The notes: generated by a model not told the origin, from the sequence alone. A DNA stretch of 64,000 nt from an uncultured Bacteroidota bacterium (GCA_903844815.1 CAIMVD010000172.1:1-64000); one strand, 5' to 3'; counted from the stretch's first letter, positions 27,254 to 38,000 are shown. Translations and numbers: made by a program.

Positions 27254-29308
27254 TTATCGTGAAAGAACAGGAACAGCAAAGACAACCTTTTTTGAGATTG
27301 CTTTCAATGCGGGTGAATAAACTCCGAAATTATCCATATCAAAGTTCAGGAAACCGCACATAAGTGCAGCAGAGTCATCAGGAACATTGAAATTGCCCGA
27401 TTCAGGATCTGCAAAAACAAGACTACCCGAAATTGAATTCTGGTCTGTATTATTTTTCTGCGACATAGCCAGAGCAAGAGAATCGGAGAAGAAGTTATGA
27501 TTAACAAACTTACCCCAGTAGGGTACCCTGATCGGAAAATAGGGAGCTGTTACAATATTATGCATGAATACATCCCTGCTATCCTTAAACCAGACATGAG
27601 GATGAAAAGAGTTATTTATCATGATATTATTATATACTATCCTGTAAAATCCCTCGCGCAGTTTAAGACCTCCATTGAGGCAAAGATTATCGTAAATCTC
27701 ATAGTTCGAGGATCCGTCATCGAGATCAATATCCCAGCCATGGTCACATCTGAAGCGATTATTGCGGATAGTTGTTGTTTTTACAGCGTCGAGAAGAATT
27801 AATTCGGGGTGAACAGCAGCCAGACTGTCCATTATCCGTCTGTCAGGGTGCCAGTACCTGTCGCGTCCCCAGGAATTAAACGACCCGTGATCGCCCGTTT
27901 CGAGAACCGTATTGAACACATCGTTATATTCAATCAGGTGACCACCCCATGTACCGTCATTAATATTGATACCTGCGCGTGGAACATCATAGATGGTATT
28001 ATGCGATACAGTTATTTCCTGTGACATTGAAATCTGCACTCCGGCGCTCTGCTTCTCTGTATATCCCGTATTGTGAATCAGGTTATTGCTTACAATGCAC
28101 CGGGCCGGGAAATTATTGGTTTCAGGGCCGGGAACAAGATCGAGAGAATCAAAGGGGACAAACTCATTGTACTCGAAACTTGGCGAGCGAACAGCATCCG
28201 GGTCTCCCACAAAACTTATGGCACTTGCTCCTGAAAAAGCAAAATGACAACCCGATACTTCATTGTTTCTGTTATAGTTGTTAAAATAGACAGCATTTCC
28301 TCCCACCTGATTGAAATAACATCCCTGCACCTTACAGTTCTCGCCTCCTTCAATCAATACTGTTCCACCCCTGTAAGTAGTCCAGTCACTCCTAAGAAGA
28401 GGTTCTTTATTCTCCATGAAGGTGCGAAGCGTCTGGGTAAGTTCCACACTATCAACAGAAATATTCCTTACCGGATTCTTTTCATTTCCTCTGAACTCAA
28501 TCAATGAGGCAATCTGAGGAACTTCGATTCTTGCCGATTTAAGATTTTCGTTTTGAGGAGGGTAGAAAAAAATTGTCCTTGAAGCCTTGTCAAAATACCA
28601 CTCACCGACCGTATCCAGTTCTTCAAAAACATTTTCAATAAAACGGTAATCCTTGTGCATCCCCATACGCCTGTTATTCTGCCAGCCACCCTCGAGCAGC
28701 AGTTCGCCCTTTTCATCCCTCCCTTTTACTATGTAATGAAAATCGCCCCATTCAGCAACATGAAGGGCATGTACGTATGCTCCTTCCGTATTAAGATACT
28801 TACCGGTTCTTTCCTTACTTATTGCATCTGCGGCTGTGCCTCCAAGAAATTTTGCCTTCGCATCATAATTTGGATATCTTGCCATCCTTTGCAGCCTGCC
28901 ATTAACAAAAAGCTGATCGAAAATCAGAACTTTACCGACCTTCGCCTGCCATATACCATTTTTATATTCACTCCATTTTAGTTTCAGGGGAACAGATCCA
29001 CTGATCACAACATTCTCCCGCGGGTAAGATTTTAGTGTAAGACCACAGTTATCGGGTCTCGAATCATCCTGACTGAAAACAATTGGCTCAGTTAAATAAT
29101 AGGTCCCTTTCCTGAGAAGAATGCTGACTCGTCCGGGTATCGAGCGGGCAAGGTCCTGTGCTTTAATAATTGAGGCAACAGGCCGTTCAATGGTTCCCGG
29201 ATTTGTGTCCTTGCCTTCAGGCGATACGTAAATGTTTATCTGAGCATTAATAGATAAATTGAAGCCCAGAGAAAAAACTAATAATATCTGCCTGAGTTTT
29301 TTCATCAC
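27254..29308 (-). CDS. Secreted right-handed parallel beta-helix glycan hydrolase, GH141-like
   Basis: 684 residues with a signal peptide (MKKLRQILLVFSLGFNLSINA region). The N-terminal block INIYVSPEGKDTNPGTIERP and VSILLRKGTYYLTEPI is typical of the parallel beta-helix proteins annotated as DUF1565/pectate-lyase-like. The FVNGRLQRMARYPN segment (about residue 133) and the later series of short N-rich beta-helix coils (HNTGYTEKQSAGVQISMS, VSHNTIYDVPRAGININDG) resemble family GH141, which includes alpha-L-fucosidases and xylanases. It lies between two GH29 fucosidase genes, with 22 bp to the next start and 12 bp from the previous stop, implying one operon. GH141 is my best guess by eye; another beta-helix family is possible. 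Confidence 0.7.
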   Translation of the reverse strand: MMKKLRQILLVFSLGFNLSINAQINIYVSPEGKDTNPGTIERPVASIIKAQDLARSIPGRVSILLRKGTYYLTEPIVFSQDDSRPDNCGLTLKSYPRENVVISGSVPLKLKWSEYKNGIWQAKVGKVLIFDQLFVNGRLQRMARYPNYDAKAKFLGGTAADAISKERTGKYLNTEGAYVHALHVAEWGDFHYIVKGRDEKGELLLEGGWQNNRRMGMHKDYRFIENVFEELDTVGEWYFDKASRTIFFYPPQNENLKSARIEVPQIASLIEFRGNEKNPVRNISVDSVELTQTLRTFMENKEPLLRSDWTTYRGGTVLIEGGENCKVQGCYFNQVGGNAVYFNNYNRNNEVSGCHFAFSGASAISFVGDPDAVRSPSFEYNEFVPFDSLDLVPGPETNNFPARCIVSNNLIHNTGYTEKQSAGVQISMSQEITVSHNTIYDVPRAGININDGTWGGHLIEYNDVFNTVLETGDHGSFNSWGRDRYWHPDRRIMDSLAAVHPELILLDAVKTTTIRNNRFRCDHGWDIDLDDGSSNYEIYDNLCLNGGLKLREGFYRIVYNNIMINNSFHPHVWFKDSRDVFMHNIVTAPYFPIRVPYWGKFVNHNFFSDSLALAMSQKNNTDQNSISGSLVFADPESGNFNVPDDSAALMCGFLNFDMDNFGVYSPALKAISKKVVFAVPVLSR

Positions 29309-29320
29309 ATTAAAATGATA

Positions 29321-31123
29321 TTATTTCAACCATAACCACTGAAAATTTATCTCCTCATTTTCTTCAGGATCAATTTCAAGTATAATTTCATAGAACCCTG
29401 TCCCGGGAAAATCAATACTGCCAATCCTGTTTGATTTGTAATTGTCTGCAAGGTAATTCTCCCCGGGTTCAACCACAGTTTTCCCTGTTGGCAAAATACT
29501 ATAATTAATAGTTTTCTGCCCGGCTTTCAGGACAATCATGTTTTTTAACTTAGCCCCCTGGTAACTGTATGAAACGTCAAAGGCCCTGATTCCTGGCTTA
29601 TCTGCAAAAATCTTCCATTTGAAGATCGTTTTTTCTTTTACTATGCAATGAGGTGGTACGGTTCCAAGACGATTCCTCTCTGATATTTTTAAATTTTCTG
29701 AAGGTACATTAAGGTTGTATGGAGTAAGTGAAAACCCTCCTTCAATATTTTTTGCTGCCAAACCTTCTGACACATCCGGAAAAGCAGAATATTCCATTAC
29801 AATTACAGGGTCATAGGGATCCGGGCTGTTTGAGGGTAGTTTAATTGTAGTTAAGGCTGTAATATGGTTTAATGAAAGTGGTGTTTTATTTTTATCAGAA
29901 AGAAAATAAACTTTGGCAGGCTTTGATAGTATTCCAGTGATATTAAGCTGTTTATCAAGAGGGTAATTAAAAATATGGAGATATAGGCATGCACCTGATC
30001 CTGTTTTTTTGAAGGTTATTTTACCCCAGTCGTGCTGATCCTTTGGCAGAGTAAATGCACCACATCCATAGACCGATTCACCGTTAACTTTAAGCCAATC
30101 GCCAATCTCAAGCAAACGCTGTGAAATTTCATAAGGAACTTCACCATTTGCCCTGGGACCAATATTCAGCAAAAAGTTTCCGTTGAGGCTTACATTTCCT
30201 ATCAGTGACTGAAGAAGGGTACTGGTCGATTTCCATTCTGTGTCCAGCCTGTTGAAACCCCACGAATCTGCCACAGTTGCAGGCGACTGCCATGGAAAAT
30301 TCCTGCTCATGTTCCCGAGCTGATTATCGCCCAGTTCTTCAAAATCGATATCGCTGTCTTCCTGCAGCGAGAGTCCGAGACGCGAATTGATGAGACAACC
30401 CGGCTGTAATTCCCTGATCAGTCCCTTGAGCTGCATCAGTTGGTCCTTCGATACTACGGTCTGTGAATGGTTTATCCACATGTCGAACCAGATAATACTT
30501 ATGGGACCGTAACCTGTAAGCAGTTCGCGCATCTGGGGAATTACCTTTTCCTGCCAGTAACGATCATAATTTTCATTCGACAATCCGGTGATCTCTTTCG
30601 TATGATCCCAACCGTATTTGTGTTCCCAGTCAATCCAGTGTGAATAGTACAATCCAAGTTTCAATCCATGTTTTTTACATGCAGCGGCCAGTTCCCTTAT
30701 TATATCCCTTTGGGGGTTTGTAAACTGAGCCACGTTATAACTGTTCGCCTTACTGTCCCACAATGCAAAACCATCGTGGTGCTTAGCTGTTATTACCACG
30801 TATTTCATGCCTGCATTTTTTGCCAGGATCACCCATTTTTCAGGATCGATGCGATCCCATTCAAAGCGGTCAAGCAGAGTCAGGTACTCCTTCTGATCAA
30901 TCCTGTTCCGGTACTGAATCCACTCTGCATAATTATTGCCATCACGGTGCCTCTCACCCTTCCAGACTCCTTCTGCCCCGCTGTAAACTCCCCAGTGAAT
31001 AAACATTCCATAGCGGGCATCTGTAAACCATTTCGCCCGTTCATTAGTCAGTTCCTGCGCCAAAGAGCATACAGAAGTTGCAGAAAATATCGCCCACAAA
31101 AGGCATATTTTGATTATTTTCAT
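29321..31123 (-). CDS. Alpha-L-fucosidase, family GH29 (second copy)
   Basis: 600 residues with a signal peptide (MKIIKICLLWAIFSATSVCSLAQ region). Core GH29 motifs: WFTDARYGMFIHWGVYS, YVVITAKHHDGFALWDS, KLGLYYSHWIDW, and ISIIWFDMW with the probable nucleophile Asp. The C-terminal ~270 residues are beta-rich; the tail includes a possible carbohydrate-binding region. It starts 26 bp after the amidohydrolase stop and ends 12 bp before the beta-helix enzyme gene. With the first GH29 copy and the GH141-like gene it makes three candidate fucose-releasing enzymes in one cluster. That supports L-fucose as a component of the target glycan. Confidence 0.93.
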   Translation of the reverse strand: MKIIKICLLWAIFSATSVCSLAQELTNERAKWFTDARYGMFIHWGVYSGAEGVWKGERHRDGNNYAEWIQYRNRIDQKEYLTLLDRFEWDRIDPEKWVILAKNAGMKYVVITAKHHDGFALWDSKANSYNVAQFTNPQRDIIRELAAACKKHGLKLGLYYSHWIDWEHKYGWDHTKEITGLSNENYDRYWQEKVIPQMRELLTGYGPISIIWFDMWINHSQTVVSKDQLMQLKGLIRELQPGCLINSRLGLSLQEDSDIDFEELGDNQLGNMSRNFPWQSPATVADSWGFNRLDTEWKSTSTLLQSLIGNVSLNGNFLLNIGPRANGEVPYEISQRLLEIGDWLKVNGESVYGCGAFTLPKDQHDWGKITFKKTGSGACLYLHIFNYPLDKQLNITGILSKPAKVYFLSDKNKTPLSLNHITALTTIKLPSNSPDPYDPVIVMEYSAFPDVSEGLAAKNIEGGFSLTPYNLNVPSENLKISERNRLGTVPPHCIVKEKTIFKWKIFADKPGIRAFDVSYSYQGAKLKNMIVLKAGQKTINYSILPTGKTVVEPGENYLADNYKSNRIGSIDFPGTGFYEIILEIDPEENEEINFQWLWLK

Positions 31124-31149
31124 TTATTCAGATTCAGCCTCACAACAAA

Positions 31150-32229
31150 CTATTTTAACGCGAGTTTGTACCATCGGATTGCATTTTCGCTGTAAATCTT
31201 CCGTACAACCTCAGCCGGAAGTTTAAGCCCGGTGAACTTTCCTTTAAAAAGATCTGAAGTCATTTCATCGTCCGAAGTAAAGTAATTCCAGTCGCCGAGC
31301 CATGTCTCATGAACACCCTTTTTGAATCGGGCAGGGTCATTGCTCCCGCTATAACCTGTATCGGTACCGTAAAGCAGCCTGTCCTGATATTTAATGCAGA
31401 AATTCCTGATCCTTTCGCGGTCCAGTGAGGATTGGTACTGCAGATGACAAATTCGTGCCGACATGTCGACAGCAAGATTTGGAAACCTGTCAAGCCTTGA
31501 TGCCAGAGAATCAACATTCCACTCGAAGCTTGCAAGGTGGCATCCTATGAAAACCAGGTCGGGGTTCTTCTTTAAGAGGTTATCACGTGCCTTCATCTGA
31601 TCTTCATATGAAGGATATTCAGGATGGAGGAACATATGATATTGCGGATTTTCAGCGAAGTAACTGCTATCGCTTGTAACCGTCATCTCACTTAGCGGAA
31701 GCCAGCAGTTTCTGGGCTCTCCCAGATGGCCTGCAATTGGCAGGTTCTTACTTTTTATGAAATCAATTACCTTTGCCAGACCGGGATCATCAACCATAAT
31801 GAATTTGCCATTCCGGTCGCGAACGGTCATTCCTACGTTCTTCCATATCTTAACGGCAATAGCCCCCTGACTGATATCACTCTCAAGCTGTTTGATTATT
31901 TTTGAGCTCCAAAGATCAGTACTCCAGCCGGTTGTATCGAACAGAAAAGTAGGCGCGTAAAAAACCTTTCCCGGATGTTTTTTCGCCGTTGATACTGAAT
32001 GGTTAAATTGCTCCCTTATGGTTGCCGAATCGGAATGATCGACATTAAGCGTGATTAGCAAAAAATTGTCGCTTGATGCCTGTTCCTCAAAAGCCCCGTC
32101 ATCGCTGCCAATATGTACATGGGTATCGATCTTCAGAACCTTGCTGAAATCTTCGGATGAATAGTAATTATTTTTGCACCCGGCAAAGGCTGCTGCAATT
32201 AAAAATAGTGATAGAAATGTGTTTTTCAT
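31150..32229 (-). CDS. Lipoprotein amidohydrolase (Amidohydro_2 / lactonase-like TIM barrel)
   Basis: 359 residues with a lipobox ending AAFAGC (Cys about 18). Metal-binding signatures of the amidohydrolase superfamily: THVH (HxH) near residue 36, then IAGHLGEP, FIGCHLAS and LLYGTDTGY further along. Family 2 members include lactonases and decarboxylases, and the L-fuconolactonase type is a tempting idea beside fucosidases, but that enzyme is normally cytoplasmic. A lipid-anchored location suggests action on an oligosaccharide or sugar product in the periplasm. The start ATG at 32229 lies 18 bp past the stop of the GH92 remnant on the same strand. Specific reaction unknown. Confidence 0.82.
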   Translation of the reverse strand: MKNTFLSLFLIAAAFAGCKNNYYSSEDFSKVLKIDTHVHIGSDDGAFEEQASSDNFLLITLNVDHSDSATIREQFNHSVSTAKKHPGKVFYAPTFLFDTTGWSTDLWSSKIIKQLESDISQGAIAVKIWKNVGMTVRDRNGKFIMVDDPGLAKVIDFIKSKNLPIAGHLGEPRNCWLPLSEMTVTSDSSYFAENPQYHMFLHPEYPSYEDQMKARDNLLKKNPDLVFIGCHLASFEWNVDSLASRLDRFPNLAVDMSARICHLQYQSSLDRERIRNFCIKYQDRLLYGTDTGYSGSNDPARFKKGVHETWLGDWNYFTSDDEMTSDLFKGKFTGLKLPAEVVRKIYSENAIRWYKLALK

Positions 32230-32246
32230 AGTTATCAGGTTAGATG

Positions 32247-32423
32247 CTAAAGGTGAAGATAAGCGGCTCCCGGAAATGTATGACCGTGATATCCGGTCCC
32301 TATGAAAGGATTTACAAATTCCGTAAGCCGCCCATCGTTTGACTTGTCAGATGCCTGTTGGCCACTTCCTGCCAGTATGATGATCGTCCCGGCCAGAAAT
32401 GAGAGAAATCTGAACATTGACAT
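32247..32423 (-). pseudogene. GH92 alpha-mannosidase N-terminal remnant
   Basis: A 58-codon minus-strand frame from ATG 32423 to TAG 32247-32249. It reads as a signal-like segment, then TEFVNPFIGTGYHGHTFPGA before ending AAYLHL and stop. The VNPFIGTxxHGHTFPGA block is the characteristic N-terminus of GH92 alpha-mannosidases, in which PFGM normally follows directly. The remaining ~700 codons are absent; the amidohydrolase gene starts 18 bp later. This looks like a gene that lost its body by an internal deletion. It could be a chance annotation of a very short secreted peptide, but the match to the GH92 block is long. Confidence 0.75.
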
Positions 32424-32442
32424 ATTTGTTGTTAAAGCCTTG

Positions 32443-33318
32443 TTATTGAGGCATTACAACATATTCGGCCGTGTTCAGAAAATCGTTGCTCATCTTGCAA
32501 CTTGTAAACTGATCGAAGTTGTATCTTTCAACCTCAACTATGCCGTATTTCATTCCTGATGTTGCAACCCCTGCCCATATAGCCTTAAAATCAATCATCC
32601 CGCTGGCACCAATCTCTTCTTTATCCTTTATATGCCATAACTCAAAACGGCCAGGGTACTTATTGAAATAATCAACCGGATTTGCTCCGCCAATAACTGT
32701 CCAGTACAGATCCATCTCGAACATTACTTTTGAAGGATCGGTATTCTGCAGCATATAGTCGTAAACAATAATGGTGCTGTCAAGCTTTGTGGAAAACTCC
32801 TTGTCATGATTATGATAGCCGAAACGGATTCCTTTTGCATTGCATTTTTCACCTACTGCATTGAAATAATCGACATAAGCCTTGAGACCTTTAACACTTT
32901 CATAGGCGGTTCCACCCATAAAGGGCTGAACAATATATTTAGCTCCTGCTGTTACGTGTGCATCTATGCAAGTGTCCCACCATGCCATTGTGGCTGCCAG
33001 ATTTGCCGAGTCCGGAACAGCTTGTCCTGAATGCGAACTCAGCATTGAAAGGTGGTTTTTCGCAAGTAACGCCTTAAAAGCTACCGGTTCCATTCCATAG
33101 AACTTGCCATTTGAATAGCCTGCCGGTTCCACAAAGGTATAACCCATTTCGGAAACCTTTGCAATTGCTGCCGGAACATCCCTGCCAATTGAATCCCGGA
33201 TTGAATAAAGCTGCAACCCGATATTTTTCTTTGCCGGCTTGCAGGAATAAAAAGTTGAAAATAAAAGGCCGGTAACAGCCATTAGTAAAACAATTGAAAT
33301 AATGCTTCTTTTTTTCAT
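32443..33318 (-). CDS. Lipoprotein sugar isomerase/epimerase-like TIM barrel
   Basis: 291 residues with a lipoprotein signal (TFYSC, Cys about 26). The rest matches the xylose-isomerase-like TIM barrel family: IGLQLYSIRDSIG, VSEMGYTFVEPAGYSNG, FGYHNHDKEF, VMFEMDLYW with metal-binding Glu and Asp, and FELWHIKDKE. Cytoplasmic relatives isomerise sugars or sugar phosphates, but Bacteroidota encode many exported ones close to Gfo/Idh/MocA genes, where they may act on 3-keto-sugar products. It is the first gene of the minus-strand glycan cluster. Substrate unknown. Confidence 0.85.
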   Translation of the reverse strand: MKKRSIISIVLLMAVTGLLFSTFYSCKPAKKNIGLQLYSIRDSIGRDVPAAIAKVSEMGYTFVEPAGYSNGKFYGMEPVAFKALLAKNHLSMLSSHSGQAVPDSANLAATMAWWDTCIDAHVTAGAKYIVQPFMGGTAYESVKGLKAYVDYFNAVGEKCNAKGIRFGYHNHDKEFSTKLDSTIIVYDYMLQNTDPSKVMFEMDLYWTVIGGANPVDYFNKYPGRFELWHIKDKEEIGASGMIDFKAIWAGVATSGMKYGIVEVERYNFDQFTSCKMSNDFLNTAEYVVMPQ

Positions 33319-33673
33319 TTTAGATCAGGTTTAAAATTTTGTACAATATACAATATTAATTTAAAGATTTGGCAGCCGTACTGCAACATAAAAGTGAGGT
33401 AAATTCATGGATGTAAACTCAATGACTGATTTTCTGCCTCAGCATATCCGAATTGTATTAAAGGAACTGATTCTTCATCAAGAGTGAGGCTTCAGAAATA
33501 AAGTTAAAAATAATTAAAGTCAGTAATCCAGTCTGAATTAGAGCTAAATTGCACTAAATTTTCCCGGTTTGGAACCGCATTTTTCTACTACGGATTTATT
33601 TATTATCTGCGTATTTTCTAAATCATAATTTAACCATTTTCATAAGCATAGTATTCTTCTCATTAATCTAATC
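33319..33673. other. 355-bp divergent intergenic region
   Basis: AT-rich region between the minus-strand isomerase-like gene and the plus-strand amidohydrolase gene. It must carry the promoters of both. I could not find a convincing TTTG / TAnnTTTG pair on either strand, nor any RNA gene or repeat. Confidence 0.6.
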
Positions 33674-35053
33674 ATGAAATTCCAGCCTTCAATTATCATT
33701 CTTTACCTGTTTCTGTTTCCTTATCTTATTCCTGCTAATGCCAATCCCGGGCCTAAATGTTCTGCTTTACCGGGTTACAGGGAAAGAATTGAGGAATATG
33801 TAGATTCTCTTGCGGTTTTTGATACACATGAGCATCTCTTCAACCCCGAAGAACTAAAGAATACATATTTTCTTGATTTCACCCTATTGCTTCATCAAAA
33901 TATGTACGACGATCTGGTCTCGTCGGGTATGCCAAACTCGGTTTATAATCAATTGTTCAATCAACCTCTTAAGGCTACCGAGAAGTGGAAAATAATAGAA
34001 CCCTACTGGAACAAATCTTTCAACACTGCAAGCTGCAGAGTTATTCTCCTTTCTATAAAAGAGCTCTATGGTATTGATTCATTGAATGGTTCCACTGTGG
34101 ATAGCCTTTCATACAGGATCAAACAGGCCTATTCGGGTGACTGGTTCAATCATGTTATTAAAGATCTGTGCAAAATCGATAATGTAATCCAGGAGACGGA
34201 TTTTATCGGAGTTAACAGACCCTATGTTAGCTATACTGACAAGTTCTCAGATTGGATAACAGCTACCCGTAAATACCGGATTGACTCCCTGTCAGTGGCA
34301 CAAATGGAACCCATTAACAACCTCGAGGATTATGTAAGGTCGATGAGCATTGCCTTTGAAGAGGCAATAAAAATGGGAATGGTGGCAGTCAAGATCAACG
34401 TGGCTTACAGCAGGTCTTTGAATTTCGAGAAGGTATCACATGAAATTGCAGAAAAAGTTTTCACTCAGATTAAAAACGGGAATGAATCGCATTCAGTTTC
34501 ATTTAAGGATGCAAAGCCTCTTCAGGATTATATGCTTCGAAGACTTCTCGACATGGCCGGCAGGTATAAGCTGCCGGTTACCTTCCACACAGGACTTCAG
34601 GCAGGCAAAGGGAATATGATAGAAAACTCAAATCCTGCTCTGCTTTCAAACCTGTTTTTCGATTACCCCAATCTTAAATTTATCCTTTATCACGGAAGTT
34701 ATCCTTTCGGGGGAATCCTCTCGTCGCTGGCTAAGATTTTCTCGAATGTGTATCTTGATATGAATTGGTTATATGCTATCTCACCATCCTACGCAAAACA
34801 ATATCTGAATGAATGTCTCGAAACTGTTCCCGTTTCAAAGATTATGGCTTTCGGAGGTGATCAGAGATGTGTGGAAAATACCTACGGTCAATTGATGATT
34901 GCGAAAAAAATTATTTCAGAAGTGCTCTCTGATAAGGTTCATGAAGGATATATAACTGAATATGAAGCAAAAACTATTGCCAGACTGATCCTCCATGACA
35001 ATGGAATACAAGTCTACAAAATCAAAAATACTCCGCCGGTTACTCGGCAATAA
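33674..35053 (+). CDS. Exported amidohydrolase-superfamily TIM barrel
   Basis: 459 residues with a signal peptide (MKFQPSIIILYLFLFPYLIPANA). The metal-binding motif FDTHEHLF (HxH) is near residue 51, a likely second metal ligand is in LPVTFHTGLQ, and KFILYHGSYPFGG and KIMAFGGDQR follow. The barrel is of the Amidohydro_2 / uronate isomerase-like type; the specific reaction is unknown. It is the only plus-strand gene of the glycan region, diverging from the isomerase-like gene and converging on the GH2-like gene. Its last 14 bases overlap the 3' end of that gene. Confidence 0.82.
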   Translation: MKFQPSIIILYLFLFPYLIPANANPGPKCSALPGYRERIEEYVDSLAVFDTHEHLFNPEELKNTYFLDFTLLLHQNMYDDLVSSGMPNSVYNQLFNQPLKATEKWKIIEPYWNKSFNTASCRVILLSIKELYGIDSLNGSTVDSLSYRIKQAYSGDWFNHVIKDLCKIDNVIQETDFIGVNRPYVSYTDKFSDWITATRKYRIDSLSVAQMEPINNLEDYVRSMSIAFEEAIKMGMVAVKINVAYSRSLNFEKVSHEIAEKVFTQIKNGNESHSVSFKDAKPLQDYMLRRLLDMAGRYKLPVTFHTGLQAGKGNMIENSNPALLSNLFFDYPNLKFILYHGSYPFGGILSSLAKIFSNVYLDMNWLYAISPSYAKQYLNECLETVPVSKIMAFGGDQRCVENTYGQLMIAKKIISEVLSDKVHEGYITEYEAKTIARLILHDNGIQVYKIKNTPPVTRQ

Positions 35054-38000
35054 ACTTCATCAGAGGAATCAATATTGGTTGGCCGGGTTCGACAGAAAGT
35101 GTAACTACAGTAGTGAAATTATTGTCATTGCTGCTCTTCTTTTCACTTACTGTGTGTGTTTTCACATAAGGATTCATTTTGCTTATAAAGGAGATAGCGC
35201 GTTCCTTTCCTTCTGCAGAGAAATTAGCGAATGAAGGATGAACGGCAGTTATTATGTCAGACAGATCATGTTTGTCAGTAAAAATTGTTCCCCGTACAGT
35301 GATGGTCTTAGAATCAGCCTGAGATATGACAACGGTACCTCCCGTAGGTATCCAGTTAAGCCAGTTCATCTCGTCACCTGCATCTTTATCATTCGATTTC
35401 CTGATAATTTCATCTGCATAATACCTCTTTAAACCATCTGTGAAGACCGGGGGGAGCTTCACACTGCTCAGAAAACCGGTTATAAGCCTGCAATTATTGA
35501 AATTGTTGACATTGAAATTAAAGTCATCAGAAGGAAGATTACCATTGTTGTTTTTCAGATACCTTGTCAATACCGAAATAAGAGTTTTGAATTCGATGGA
35601 AGAAGAGTCAACAGAGGGATTGTTTTTTAATATATAGTCCTTAAGGGCTCCTGCAAATCCATTACCTCCCGTAGAGTTAGCTGAAAAATCGGCTCTGACA
35701 GGTTTTATCTCCCTATCCGTTTCATCCAGCCTCTCAGCCCTAAGTATCAGCCTTGTAACAGGTCTCCTTCCTGCATCATTAAGTACAGCCTCCGAGATTA
35801 TTGTATTATCAGGTTGAGGGCCGATGGCATCAATCTCCAGCCTCCCTGAAATGAGTCCTCCGGAAGAAGCTTTAACTGTAATCTTTCCTGTGGTGCCTGT
35901 CGACCTGATGATATTCGAAACGGGCATGTCGATATACCATACCCCGTTACTTTCGTGGTGATTATTAATATCAGAATCATACACCGGCGGGCCTGCAAAC
36001 TTTCCGGGTCCGCTAACGCTCCATTTTATTGAATTAGATGCCCCGTAAACATGATTCCCCTTTGCATCCTGTATGTCTGCAGTAATAACCGCCACTGCTC
36101 CCCGGTCGGCTGATATCTCAGTGTGCGAGGAGGTGAGAACTATTCTGGCAGGTACGTTTGCCATTGCAACATTTGCAGTTATTGATTCCCCTTTCCTTGT
36201 ACCTTCAGCTGTGAGAACAGCATCTTCAACTGTAATGTTCTTAAAAGTAACACTATGAAAATTCGTATCGGAAGGAAAAAGAAATCCTTTACTTATACCA
36301 TTGACTTTCAATTCAACACGATCGCAATTGGAATTTACAATTATATCCTCCTTCTTACCGAGATATTGTGACCTCCAGAAATGTGGCTGGATGAATATCA
36401 TTGCCTTAGCTGCATATGAGGCTTGCCAGAAATAATACCCATACTTGGGAATCCTGTAGGAATCAACGAATCCAAGTGAGCTGACATTGAAAATGGGTGA
36501 ATTCATAATCTCGCAATCGGCGCCGTGATCCTGGTAAACACCGGCAGAGAGGTTCCCTTTTCCAAACAAACCGCTTTCCTTCATAAATTTCTGCTGAAGC
36601 TCTTCGGTTCCGCATTGATTTGCATCGGCCGGTTCAACATCTTCTCCGTTACTATTGTACCACCCCCTGACCGAACTGAATAATAGATTCTCCATATTCA
36701 GATTTCTATCAGTGAGACTGATGAAATCACCGGCAGAGCCATTCGATACCTTCGGAGCCATTATAATACGGGTTGTATCTTCCGCAATAGCATATTTTGA
36801 ATCAACTGCATGATCTGTCATATCACCCATGCTCCAGAACATTATTGAAGGATGATTACGGTCGCGCCGGATCATCTCACGCATCTGCTGCTCCTGCACT
36901 TCAGGGGAGAAATTCTGGTTCCGGATGCTTGGAGATTCCTCATCTGTTACAATACCATATTTATCAGTCATATCGTAAACAAGCCTGTCATTCGGATATT
37001 GGGAGGTTCTCAGAAAATTGTAATTCAGCTTTTCGGCAATGTCAATAAGATCAATCATGGTTAGCCATTTTGGGACTGCATCACCAAGCCATGGAAAATC
37101 CTGTTGTCGGCTGCCTCCGTGTAAAATCTGCTTCTTGCCATTAATGTATAGGGAGTTATCATTCTGGTTCCAGCGAAACCAGCGAAACCCTAACGGACTT
37201 TTATAACTATCCACCACGTCATCACCTGTAATGACTTCAGAGATGACATTGTACATTGAAGGGCTCTCAGGTGACCAAAGGGACGGTTTTTTTATCGTTC
37301 CGCTCTGATCGAAAACGAATACCCTTCCCGGATTAATAGTTGTCTCCTTTTGCATTTTAAGTACAGTGTTTCCTGAACCATCAAGAATTGTCGTTCTGAG
37401 TATACATTTCTTTTGCTGACCATAATCATTCTGTACCCATGTCATCACCCGGACAGCACCTTCCTGGTCAGTTACCCGCGGAGTGGTGACAAAGGTTCCT
37501 CCTTCATGCAAGGCAGAGCCCTGCATTGGAATATAAAGCTTGTTCTTCAGCACTATGGAAACATCGCGGTAAATACCTCCATACACATTAAACTCTTCAG
37601 GCACCATCGGCGGTGTCCTGAAAATATCATTTTGCCTGTTATTAACTGCAACTGCAAGTACATTATCCACTCCAGGTTTGATATATTTTGTCAGATCGAA
37701 ATCAAATGAGCCATATCCTCCCTTGTGATCGCCTAGATAAACACCGTTAATCCATACCTTACAATATTTCTGAACCCCCTCGAATTCAATAAAGATCTTC
37801 CTGTCGCTGTTATCACCTTTGATTGTAAAGTGTTTGCGGTACCAGCCCCAGCCAGTCCACCAGTATGGGTTCTCTGGTTCCGAAGGATTCATAATAAAAG
37901 GATGAAGCTCCCCGGTGGTTTCATAAGTCATCCATGTGTGTGGCAGACTTATCGCGGCCCACCTGGAATCATCGAATCCGGCAGCTTCATAACCCTTATC

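Noticed and set aside
27232-27285. Longer start for the first GH29 gene
   Set aside because: It overlaps the preceding gene and puts non-signal residues before the signal peptide; ATG 27231 fits better.
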